A model generated the notes under the pieces. It was not told the origin of the DNA and searched no databases. It was given only the letters and a program-made list of their open reading frames with translations. The position numbers were made by a program, and so were the translations under genes. A stretch of 64,000 nucleotides of DNA from Pseudomonas sp. S06B 330 (GTDB lineage Bacteria; Pseudomonadota; Gammaproteobacteria; Pseudomonadales; Pseudomonadaceae), in the NCBI RefSeq assembly GCF_002845275.2, contig NZ_CP088149.1, positions 4,584,501-4,648,500 of the forward strand, read 5' to 3'. This document shows positions 1-7,806 of this stretch, piece after piece. Position 1 is the first letter of the stretch, and every line of letters begins with the position of its first letter.

Positions 1-959
1 CCATAGGCGCCCACCCGTACCGGAACACGCTTGAGGGTATTGTTGGCATCCACCCGCCAGACGTAGGTCTGGCCGTTTTCAGCGGTCAACGCCGACAGGG
101 GTACTGCCAGCGGCACCTGCTGATCATGCTGGATAAACACCCGGGCACTCTGCCCCAATTCCGCTGGCACCTTGCCGGCGCTGAAGGCGATCCGTGCAGC
201 GAAGGTCCGCGAGCGTGGATCGGCCGACGGTGACAATTCACGAATACGGCCGTTGAAACGCTGATCCGGTTGCGACCACAACTCGACCGACACCGGTTGA
301 CCGACTTTGAAACGGCCGAAATGCTGCTCCGGCAAGCCGATCAGCACTTCGCGCTCACCGTCAGTGGCCAGGGTAAACACCGTCTGACCCGCCGACACCA
401 CCTGCCCTACCTCAACCTGGCGCTTGGCGATCACCCCATCCTGGGAGGCACGCAGCACCGCATACTCAGCCTGGTTGCCGGCCACATCAAATTCGGCACG
501 CACCTGCTTGAGCCGGGCCAGGCCGGCGCGGTAAAGGTTTTCCGCGTTGTCGTACTGCGAACGACTGACCATCTGCCGCTCCAGCAGCGTCTTGTAGCGA
601 TCCCGCTCAGTCTTGACCAAATTAAGGTTGGCTTCAGCGGCAGCCAACTGCGCGCGGCTGGCCTCCAACTGCAGGCGCACATCCTGTGGGTCGAGTTCGG
701 CCAATGGCTGCTCAGCCTTGACCCGCTGCCCCTCCTCCACCAAGCGTTTGCTGACCTTGCCGGCAATGCGGAAGGCCAACTCCGGCTCAAAGCGCGCGCG
801 TACCTCACCCGGGTAGCTGTCGGCAGCGGCGCTGGCCGGTTGCGGCTGCACCACCATGGCAGGACGCAGGGAAGTCTGCGGCGCACTCTCCTGCCCGCAG
901 GCAGTGAGCAACAGGGCAAACGCAAGGGGCGCAGCGAGGGGCAAGGCAAGGCGCAACAT
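1..959 (-). CDS. mexJ: RND efflux periplasmic adaptor (MexJ-like), 3' end cut off
   Basis: Membrane-fusion lipoprotein that would link an inner-membrane RND pump to an outer-membrane channel. 319 codons are visible and the reading frame runs off the left edge, so the C-terminus and the pump gene are missing. An ATG with an AAAGG ribosome site starts a lipoprotein signal ending LLLTAC (Cys at about residue 21). A biotinyl-lipoyl-like segment follows (GKVSKRLVEEGQRVKAEQPL), then an alpha-hairpin rich in Glu, Gln and Arg (about 80-150), then the beta-barrel part. It is divergent from a TetR-family gene that sits next to rsmJ, which is the arrangement of mexJK/mexL in P. aeruginosa. The family is certain; the MexJ identity rests on synteny. 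Confidence 0.85.
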   Translation of the reverse strand, partial: MLRLALPLAAPLAFALLLTACGQESAPQTSLRPAMVVQPQPASAAADSYPGEVRARFEPELAFRIAGKVSKRLVEEGQRVKAEQPLAELDPQDVRLQLEASRAQLAAAEANLNLVKTERDRYKTLLERQMVSRSQYDNAENLYRAGLARLKQVRAEFDVAGNQAEYAVLRASQDGVIAKRQVEVGQVVSAGQTVFTLATDGEREVLIGLPEQHFGRFKVGQPVSVELWSQPDQRFNGRIRELSPSADPRSRTFAARIAFSAGKVPAELGQSARVFIQHDQQVPLAVPLSALTAENGQTYVWRVDANNTLKRVPVRVGAY

Positions 960-995
960 GATGAATGACCTTTCGCGAGTGACGCTTTGAATATT

Positions 996-1011
996 TATAC
1001 TCGCGAGTATA
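996..1011. promoter_or_regulatory. Perfect 16-bp palindrome, probable TetR-family operator
   Basis: TATACTCGCGAGTATA is its own reverse complement and lies in the gap between the divergent efflux adaptor and TetR genes. Read toward the adaptor gene, the right arm runs into a TATAAAT sequence that could be its -10 box, so a bound repressor would block that promoter. A half-site TCGCGAGT recurs at 973-980. The role is inferred from position and symmetry. Confidence 0.6.
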
Positions 1012-1151
1012 TTAAATCAGGGAACCAGAGCGGGGAAGCGCCTGCCCAAGAGAAAAAACGTATTAACAGGCGTTGCTTATGACGATATCTGCCTGCTCCG
1101 TACGGGTCGGCGATGTACCATGTGCACTTACTGGAATCTGTACAACTGAAC

Positions 1152-1787
1152 ATGCCCAACGATCTCACCGCTCCCGTCGGCCCCGGCCGGCCCAAGGACC
1201 TGGCTAAACGCCAGGCCATTCTCGAGGCGGCCAAGCAGCTGTTTCTAACGCTTGGTTATGCCAGCACCAGCATGGATGCGGTCGCGACAGCGGCAGGTGT
1301 TTCAAAACTCACGGTCTACAGCCACTTCACCGACAAGGAGACGCTGTTCACTGCTGCGATCTCTGCCACCTGCACCGCGCAGTTGCCGGAGCTGATCTTC
1401 GAGCTGCCCGACAACGTGCCGCTGGAGCAGGTGCTGCTCAATATCGGCTGTGGTTTTCAGGCATTAATCAGCAGCGAGCAGTCGGTGCAACTGACCCGCC
1501 TGATCATGACCCTGGGCACCCAAGACCCCAAGCTCAGCCAGATCTTTTTCGAAGCCGGCCCGTTGCGGGTCCTGCGCGAAATGGAACTGCTGCTGCAGCG
1601 CGTCGACCAACGCGGCCTGCTGCGCATCGAGCACCCGGACAAAGCGGCGGAGCACTTCTTCTGCCTGCTTAAGGGCGCGCCGAACTATCGGCTGCTGCTC
1701 GGCTATTCCCCGGCCCTGGATACCGAAGCCGCTCACGCCCACGTTACCGAAGTGGTCGCGATGTTCTTGCGCGCTTATCGCCCCTGA
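1152..1787 (+). CDS. mexL: TetR/AcrR-family repressor of the efflux operon (MexL-like)
   Basis: Predicted DNA-binding repressor of the divergent adaptor gene. The N-terminal TetR helix-turn-helix is clear (residues about 20-66): GRPKDLAKRQAILEAAKQLF, then TSMDAVATAAGVSKLTVYSH and FTDKETLF. The C-terminal ligand domain resembles the AcrR-type effector pocket. An in-frame ATG exists at 1113, but 1152 (MPNDLT) gives 211 aa, the usual size, and begins close to the DNA-binding domain. Its stop codon abuts the stop of the convergent rsmJ. The efflux role comes from gene order; the inducing ligand is unknown. Confidence 0.8.
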   Translation: MPNDLTAPVGPGRPKDLAKRQAILEAAKQLFLTLGYASTSMDAVATAAGVSKLTVYSHFTDKETLFTAAISATCTAQLPELIFELPDNVPLEQVLLNIGCGFQALISSEQSVQLTRLIMTLGTQDPKLSQIFFEAGPLRVLREMELLLQRVDQRGLLRIEHPDKAAEHFFCLLKGAPNYRLLLGYSPALDTEAAHAHVTEVVAMFLRAYRP

Positions 1788-2570
1788 TCAGGCCTTGAGG
1801 GCTTTTTTCGGGTAGATGTCGTAGCGACTCGATTTGCCTTCCAGGCTGTGGCTTGGCTTTGGTCCGTCGATGATCGGCGCCTTGCGCGGGCGCTTGACCA
1901 CCACCCGATGGCTGGCCAGGGCCAAGGCTGCTTCGAGCAGTGCTGGCGCGTCCAGATCATCACCCACTAACGGGCGAAACACGCGCATTTCCTTTTTCAC
2001 CAAGGCGCTCTTGTCGCGGTGCGGGAACATCGGGTCGAGGTAGATTACCTGCGGCGGCTCGCCCTGCCAGTTGCGCATGCGCTCGATAGCGTTGCCGGTG
2101 AGCAGGTGCATGCGCGACACGATGGGCCCAACCTCGGCATCCTCGGCCGCCCGCGCCAAGCCGTCTTCAAGCAGTGCGGCTACCAGTGGCTGGCGCTCGA
2201 TCAGGGTCATCTGGCAGCCCAGGCTGGCCAACACGAATGCATCTTTGCCCAACCCCGCGGTGGCATCGAGGACCTGCGGGCGCACGCCCTGGGCGATGCC
2301 CACGGCCTTGGCAATCATCTGCCCGCTGCCACCACCAAACACCCTACGGTGCGCTGCCGCACCTTCGACGAAATCAACCCGCACAGGGCCAGGTGCTTGC
2401 GGGCCGAGCTGCTGAATTTGCAAGCCACCGGCTCCCACTTGCACAGCGAACCCGGCGTTGTCGTCAACCAACGGCAGATCCAGGCGTTGAGCCCACGCTT
2501 GGGCCTTGGCCTGATAATCGGCTGTCAGTGCCTCGACCCGGATACCGCCGTCCGCCAGTTGCTCCACCAT
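1788..2570 (-). CDS. rsmJ: 16S rRNA (guanine1516-N2)-methyltransferase RsmJ
   Basis: SAM-dependent enzyme that methylates G1516 of 16S rRNA in the small ribosomal subunit. The sequence shows the family core: [20 protein letters not shown], the SAM-binding motif [19 protein letters not shown], and the catalytic-loop motif [20 protein letters not shown]. The C-terminus is basic ([14 protein letters not shown]). I chose the ATG at 2570 (260 aa); an in-frame GTG lies three codons upstream. It converges with the TetR gene with no intergenic space. Family assignment is firm. Confidence 0.93.
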   Translation of the reverse strand: MVEQLADGGIRVEALTADYQAKAQAWAQRLDLPLVDDNAGFAVQVGAGGLQIQQLGPQAPGPVRVDFVEGAAAHRRVFGGGSGQMIAKAVGIAQGVRPQVLDATAGLGKDAFVLASLGCQMTLIERQPLVAALLEDGLARAAEDAEVGPIVSRMHLLTGNAIERMRNWQGEPPQVIYLDPMFPHRDKSALVKKEMRVFRPLVGDDLDAPALLEAALALASHRVVVKRPRKAPIIDGPKPSHSLEGKSSRYDIYPKKALKA

Positions 2571-2665
2571 CACACCCACTACTCAAAAAAATTAAATGAT
2601 CGTCGGCCACGGCCGATATACGAAGTATTCGCTATTTTGCCAGACCTTCACGGCCCGCGACTGCC

Positions 2666-3286
2666 ATGACCGACATTCTTCAGCTCAGCTCAGGTTACTT
2701 ATCGCCCGTTGGCGATTATGGCCGGCACAATACCCAGGCACTGGGCGGCGTCAGCCACCTGTGGCAGGATTTTTTTGCCCGCGCCCTGGCCGAGCAACAA
2801 GCCGAAGGCAGCCAGGCTGGCGGCATGGCCCCCGAGCAATTCGACAAGATCACCGGTGAGCCCCTGAGCGGCAGCCAGGTGCTGGCACAGATTCACACTC
2901 AGCGCCTGTGCAACGTGCAGGAAACCGAGATCGCGCCCCCTGAGCCGTTGTTCCTGCCGATTGCCGAGTTCGAACCAGAACTGCTGGAAAAACTCGCCCC
3001 GCCATTCAGTGCAATTGAACTGATCGAACAGCAGCGTCAGTTGGACATCAGTAACACCTGGGTTCGTCCGGTAGTCATGAGCCAGGGCCATCCGCTGCCT
3101 GAGCCTGGGCCGGGCCCTGCGCCAAAATCACTGTACCTGCCCATTGCCGAGCTTGAAGCTGATCTGCTGGACACGGCGCCAGAGCCCTTCGATGAGCCGA
3201 CACTGGTTGCCCAGCAATCAGCCCTGGACTTCGACACCCGTTGGGCCCGTCCCGTCGTGCTTAACAACGTACGCATCGCCGCCTGA
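2666..3286 (+). CDS. Hypothetical protein with an internal tandem duplication
   Basis: I do not recognise a named family. The 206-aa protein has no signal peptide or membrane segment. Residues about 91-138 and 151-198 are two copies of one module: each begins with L(F/Y)LPIAE(F/L)E and an acidic Leu pair, has a central P(F) plus QQ...LD, and ends W(V/A)RPVV(M/L). A Pro/Gly-rich linker (PLPEPGPGPAPK) joins them. The N-terminal 80 residues do not repeat. It is divergent from rsmJ and converges with the extensin-like gene (3 bp between stops). The sequence suggests a cytoplasmic protein with two equivalent binding modules; its function is unknown. Confidence 0.75.
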   Translation: MTDILQLSSGYLSPVGDYGRHNTQALGGVSHLWQDFFARALAEQQAEGSQAGGMAPEQFDKITGEPLSGSQVLAQIHTQRLCNVQETEIAPPEPLFLPIAEFEPELLEKLAPPFSAIELIEQQRQLDISNTWVRPVVMSQGHPLPEPGPGPAPKSLYLPIAELEADLLDTAPEPFDEPTLVAQQSALDFDTRWARPVVLNNVRIAA

Positions 3287-3289
3287 GCC

Positions 3290-3979
3290 TCAGCGACAGA
3301 TCTGCCAAAGACCCATGTCCAGGTGAAAGTGATTGCGATGCGCGGCGTTGTACTCCGGCCCCAGCACGGTATTGAAGCTGTCACAGGCGCCGGCATGCAC
3401 CTCGCGTAGAAAACGCGCCTTGGCGCCCTCACCTTTCCAGTCGTTCAATAAATTGATCCGTTGTCCGTCCGCCAGGCGAAAGCCGGCGATGTCCAGGGCA
3501 TTGGCCGAGGCATGCTGACTAAGCCGAGCGTTCTTGCGGTTGTAGACATTGCGACAGGCAAAGCTGCCCAGATGATCGACCTGCACCACTGCCTGGGAAA
3601 ACGCGCGCTGCGCCGCCGGTTGCAAGGCATGACGCTCGAACAGGGCATAGGCCACCGCCAAAGGACAGGAGGCAAGAAAGCTGCTGCTCAGGCGCACGGA
3701 TGAACCTTCGACCCGCAACACGTTCTGCAACGGACAAGGCGCCTGTGCCGGACTGTCAGCTTGGGGCCGATAGCGCAGCTCGGAGGTCGCCAACGCCTGG
3801 GCGCAGCGTTGGGGATCATCATCCAGGCGGCTCAACTTATAAGGCGTCAGCAGGTTCGGTGGCAGGCGCACATCAAGCACAGCCCAAGGGTTCCAGGCGT
3901 CAGGCAAGCGCACACCCTGATACCAGGCAAACAGCGCCGCCGCCACCAGCAACAGACACAGCAGCAGGCCTTTGCCCAT
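3290..3979 (-). CDS. Extensin-like C-terminal domain protein, possible M15-type metallopeptidase
   Basis: 229 aa, with an N-terminal hydrophobic segment (about 4-20) that would anchor it in the inner membrane or direct it to the periplasm. The rest matches the bacterial extensin-like C family, whose C-terminal half resembles D-Ala-D-Ala carboxypeptidases of the M15 type. A SxHxxxxxxxD pattern (SQHASANALDIAGF, His156 and Asp163) and an HxH pattern (NHFHLD, His217 and His219) fit the zinc ligands of that fold. Several Cys residues (59, 82, 105, 142, 199, 228) could form disulfides. A peptidoglycan-processing role is an inference. The bacterial name does not imply plant cell-wall extensin. Confidence 0.8.
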   Translation of the reverse strand: MGKGLLLCLLLVAAALFAWYQGVRLPDAWNPWAVLDVRLPPNLLTPYKLSRLDDDPQRCAQALATSELRYRPQADSPAQAPCPLQNVLRVEGSSVRLSSSFLASCPLAVAYALFERHALQPAAQRAFSQAVVQVDHLGSFACRNVYNRKNARLSQHASANALDIAGFRLADGQRINLLNDWKGEGAKARFLREVHAGACDSFNTVLGPEYNAAHRNHFHLDMGLWQICR

Positions 3980-3985
3980 GCTCGA

Positions 3986-4816
3986 TCAGCGCCTGAACAG
4001 TTGGTTCAGCTGATCAAAGCTCAGTGCCTGCTCACCATAGCTGAAACGGCCCTGCCCTTTGATCTCCTCGGCGGCGCGATAGAACGCCCCATAGGCAGCA
4101 CGAGCCAATGACGAACCAACGCTGATCCGCCGAACGCCCAGGTCCTGCAACTGATTAACGCTCAGATCCACACCAGACATGCCCATCAGTACGTTTACAG
4201 GTTTGGGTGCCACGGCCTGGACCACCGCACGAATTTCTTCAGCGGTGCGCAACCCTGGCGCATAGAGCACATCAGCACCGGCCTCAGCGAAGGCTTGCAG
4301 CCTAGCAATGGTGTCGTCCAGGTCCAGGCGCCCGTGCAACAGGTTTTCGGCGCGGGCACAGAGCATGAACGGGAAGTCCAGACTACGGGCGGCCGCTACG
4401 GCAGCCTCAACCCGCTCCACGGCGTGGTGAAAGCTGTAAATGGGGTCTTCACTGTTACCGCTAGCATCCTCGATAGAGCCACCCACCAACCCTGCCTGTG
4501 CCGCCTGCAAGATGGCATCGGCGCAGCCCTTGGGATCGTCGCTAAAACAATTCTCCAGATCGGCGGCCACCGGCAAGGCCGTGGCATCGACAATGGCGCG
4601 GGCATTGTCGAGGGTTTCTTCCAGGCTCATGGCGCCTTCGGCGTCCGGTCGCCCTAGGGAGAAGGCCAGGCCGGCACTGGTGGTGGCCAGGGCCTCGAAG
4701 CCCAGGCTCGCTAACAACTTGGCGGAACCAGCATCCCAAGGGTTGGGGATAACGAACGCGACTTCGCGTTCATGCAAGGCTTTAAAGGCTTCGGCACGCA
4801 GGGTTTGTACATCCAT
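3986..4816 (-). CDS. Isocitrate lyase/PEP mutase-family enzyme
   Basis: A TIM-barrel enzyme of the ICL/PEPM superfamily, which cleaves or rearranges C-C or C-P bonds of 2-oxo or 2-hydroxy acids using Mg2+. Recognisable parts are IPNPWDAGSAKLLASLGFEA near the N-terminus, the metal-site region PVAADLENCFSDDPKG, GGSIEDASG, and the strand CARAENLLHGRLDLDDTI. The isocitrate lyase KKCGH signature is absent, so it is not AceA. Substrate specificity (for example oxaloacetate, phosphonopyruvate or 2-methylisocitrate) cannot be read from the sequence. I chose the ATG at 4816, preceded by GGGAGC, rather than the GTG two codons upstream. 276 aa. Confidence 0.82.
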   Translation of the reverse strand: MDVQTLRAEAFKALHEREVAFVIPNPWDAGSAKLLASLGFEALATTSAGLAFSLGRPDAEGAMSLEETLDNARAIVDATALPVAADLENCFSDDPKGCADAILQAAQAGLVGGSIEDASGNSEDPIYSFHHAVERVEAAVAAARSLDFPFMLCARAENLLHGRLDLDDTIARLQAFAEAGADVLYAPGLRTAEEIRAVVQAVAPKPVNVLMGMSGVDLSVNQLQDLGVRRISVGSSLARAAYGAFYRAAEEIKGQGRFSYGEQALSFDQLNQLFRR

Positions 4817-4849
4817 GATCACAGCTCCCGGGCAGACGGCAGGACGCGT

Positions 4850-5719
4850 TCAGAGCAGACCGAGTTGTTCGGCCTCAGGCGTCCTGTCCAGTTCAGGCAA
4901 AGCCGGCAACCCCGGCAGACGCTCCATCAGTCCACGATGAAAACGCTGCGCCAGCGCTGCGGCCAGGCGATTATCAGCAGTATGCAGGAAAACATAGGGG
5001 CTGCGACCTTCCTCGATCCAGGCCGCAACCTTGTCCAGCCATGGCAATAGAAAGGGCTCGTTGGCCGCCAGTTCCGGATGACCGATGAAGCGCACCTGCG
5101 GATGCTGGCTGAAAGCTGTGGGACGCGGCGGCACCCGCGGTTTTTTCGCCTGGGCATGGAGCACCCCCAGTTCACGTGAGGTACAGCTGAACAACGCGCG
5201 CGGGTCCAGGCAGATACGTTCGACACCCCGCTCAAGCAGCAAGCGATTGAGCAGGCGCTCTTCTTCACCCTTGGCAAAGAAAGCCTGGTTGCGCACTTCG
5301 ACCGCGATAGGCACGCCAACCTCGTCGATAAACGCCACTAACTCTGCCAAGCGGGCCGGGCTAAACGCCGCCGGCAATTGCAGCCAGTAGGGCGCAACCC
5401 GTGCACCCAGTGGTTTGAGCAGCTCAATGAAGGTTTGCGCCGCGACCAATTGCTCCCGCAGGTCCCCACCATGGCTGATATCACCGGGAAACTTGGCAGT
5501 GAAACGAAAGTGCGCGGGCATGATCTGGGCCCAGCGCTCGAGAGTAGCCGGGGCCGGGCGGGCATAAAAGGTGGTGTTGCCTTCTACGGCATTGAAGACC
5601 TGGCTGTAGAGGCCAAGAAAATCCCCGCTTTTAGCGTCAGCCGGGTACAGGTACTCGCGCCAGGCGTTTTCACTCCAGGACGGGCAACCGAGAAAATAGG
5701 GCAGTGTAGACAGACTCAT
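4850..5719 (-). CDS. DUF72 family protein
   Basis: 289 aa, matching the DUF72 (YecE-like) family of TIM-barrel proteins of unknown function. Family hallmarks are GCPSWSENAWREYLYP at the N-terminus, NAVEGNTTFYARP, FRFTAKFPGDISHGGDL and PYVFLHTADNR near the C-terminus. No signal peptide or membrane segment is visible. It begins 3 bp after the stop of the small upstream gene (5723-6010), so the two are probably co-transcribed and translationally coupled. No biochemical activity has been settled for the family, as far as I know. Confidence 0.88.
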   Translation of the reverse strand: MSLSTLPYFLGCPSWSENAWREYLYPADAKSGDFLGLYSQVFNAVEGNTTFYARPAPATLERWAQIMPAHFRFTAKFPGDISHGGDLREQLVAAQTFIELLKPLGARVAPYWLQLPAAFSPARLAELVAFIDEVGVPIAVEVRNQAFFAKGEEERLLNRLLLERGVERICLDPRALFSCTSRELGVLHAQAKKPRVPPRPTAFSQHPQVRFIGHPELAANEPFLLPWLDKVAAWIEEGRSPYVFLHTADNRLAAALAQRFHRGLMERLPGLPALPELDRTPEAEQLGLL

Positions 5720-5722
5720 CCA

Positions 5723-6010
5723 TCAAATGTACAGGTCCAACCCCAGCACTTCCATCTCCCAGTCAACGAAACCTGCGGTGGTCAGGTAACTGGTAAGGGC
5801 CTGGGCGGTGCGTTTATTGCGTGCACGGGGAAAGATCATGTCTTGCTGACGGGCCGGCAATCCACCTCTGCGGGCCTGGCCAGTGCTGGCCTGCGGCTGC
5901 ACTTCGAACTCGCCCGGCAAATCCTCGTCCACGTCATCACTACGAACCGGTGCTTTGCGCGGGGCCCGCTTGATGGGGTAGGACTGTGAGGAAAAACCGT
6001 CGATACGCAT
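5723..6010 (-). CDS. Small conserved hypothetical protein upstream of the DUF72 gene
   Basis: 95 aa, ATG start with a GAGAAG ribosome site. The N-terminal two thirds is low-complexity, charged and Pro-rich, probably disordered. The C-terminal 30 residues look ordered (RTAQALTSYLTTAGF, then a LGLDLYI end). The short C-terminal helix plus a terminal GLDLY motif reminds me of small Pseudomonas and Xanthomonas hypothetical proteins, but I cannot name a family. Its position 3 bp ahead of the DUF72 gene suggests a shared transcript. The frame is credible because of its start signal and spacing. Confidence 0.6.
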   Translation of the reverse strand: MRIDGFSSQSYPIKRAPRKAPVRSDDVDEDLPGEFEVQPQASTGQARRGGLPARQQDMIFPRARNKRTAQALTSYLTTAGFVDWEMEVLGLDLYI

Positions 6011-6140
6011 GGCGATCTTCTCAGGAGCAATGATGGCAATTTAGCAGCATCAGAGTACCTACGCTAATGCCCGACTGATAACTGGACCACAGTTCGGGCA
6101 AAAGGTTTTATTTGGCCTGGGAATAACCGATGAACAGCAC

Positions 6141-6815
6141 TCAGCGCGCTTTCGGTGTCGCCACGTTGTCACGCAGGTACACAGGTTGCGCGAGATCAGC
6201 GGCGATCGCCTCACCACGCTGCCAGGCAAAGGTGGCCAGGCTCAGCAGGTCCAGGGCATGCGGTAACAATGTTGCATCCTGGCCACTGAGTACCACCGGG
6301 ATACGCTCAGCATAGCCCCAGCCAGTACCGGCGCCAAACCACTCGCCGCTAGCGTCCTCCGGCAATACGGCACGCTCCGGTGGCAACACCGCTTCGCTAC
6401 CGAGCAAACGCATTTCGCCGTCGACTTGCTGATAGCAGCCCCAGTACACCTCATCCATGCGCGCATCGATGGCTGCTGCGACCTGACTTGCACCCTGCTC
6501 GCGCAAGGCACGCTGGGCCAGCACCGCCAGGTTCGACACCGGCAGCACGGGGCGCTCCAAGGCAAAGGCCAAGCCTTGCACGACACCGATGGCAATGCGC
6601 ACACCAGTGAACGCGCCTGGCCCACGACCAAAGGCAATGGCATCGACGGCCGACAGTGTCGTGCCGGCATCGGCCAACAACTGCTGGATCATCGGTAGCA
6701 GCTTCTGCGCGTGCAGGCGCGGGATCACCTCGTAATGGCTGGAAACCTTGCCGTCATGCAGCAAGGCAACGGAGCAGGCTTCAGTGGCGGTATCCAGGGC
6801 CAGCAAGGTGGTCAT
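6141..6815 (-). CDS. tsaB: tRNA threonylcarbamoyladenosine biosynthesis protein TsaB
   Basis: Partner of TsaD and TsaE in making the t6A37 modification of ANN-decoding tRNAs. It is a non-catalytic paralogue of TsaD with the ASKHA fold. The start MTTLLALDTATEACSVALLH, the helix HAQKLLPMIQQLLADAG and the GRGPGAFTGVRIAIGVVQGL segment are diagnostic. 224 aa, normal length. It lies directly downstream of adk in the same direction, the order found in other pseudomonads, but a strong terminator hairpin separates the two genes, so it probably has its own promoter. Confidence 0.95.
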   Translation of the reverse strand: MTTLLALDTATEACSVALLHDGKVSSHYEVIPRLHAQKLLPMIQQLLADAGTTLSAVDAIAFGRGPGAFTGVRIAIGVVQGLAFALERPVLPVSNLAVLAQRALREQGASQVAAAIDARMDEVYWGCYQQVDGEMRLLGSEAVLPPERAVLPEDASGEWFGAGTGWGYAERIPVVLSGQDATLLPHALDLLSLATFAWQRGEAIAADLAQPVYLRDNVATPKAR

Positions 6816-6857
6816 CGGTGTATCCAGGCGAGAGAAAAAAGAGCGGCATTATAAACA

Positions 6858-6883
6858 ACAACGGCCCGCAAGCGGGCCGTTGT
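6858..6883 (-). terminator. Rho-independent terminator of adk
   Basis: A perfect GC-rich inverted repeat (ACAACGGCCCGC, 2-base loop, GCGGGCCGTTGT), followed on the minus strand by TTGTTTAT. It sits about 20 bp after the adk stop codon and before tsaB. Confidence 0.85.
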
Positions 6884-6902
6884 CTGCACCAACAGGTCGT
6901 GA

Positions 6903-7580
<678 letters not shown>

Positions 7581-7806
7581 TCAGTGGATTCGGCGCAGAG
7601 GGCCAAGTCCGGAATTGGGTCATGACCACAAATCGGTCAAAAGGCTGCTCAAGATACACAGCGCCTTCAAGCCACACAAGCGGTCGAAAGTCGGAAAAAT
7701 CTCTGCACACGGGGCTGGCAAAGCACCGGTTGCGCCGAGCGCAACCTATTGCTTTGCAAGCATTCTCATCGTTCTTGAACGATACTTGGCGTCCCCGTGT
7801 TTACGA

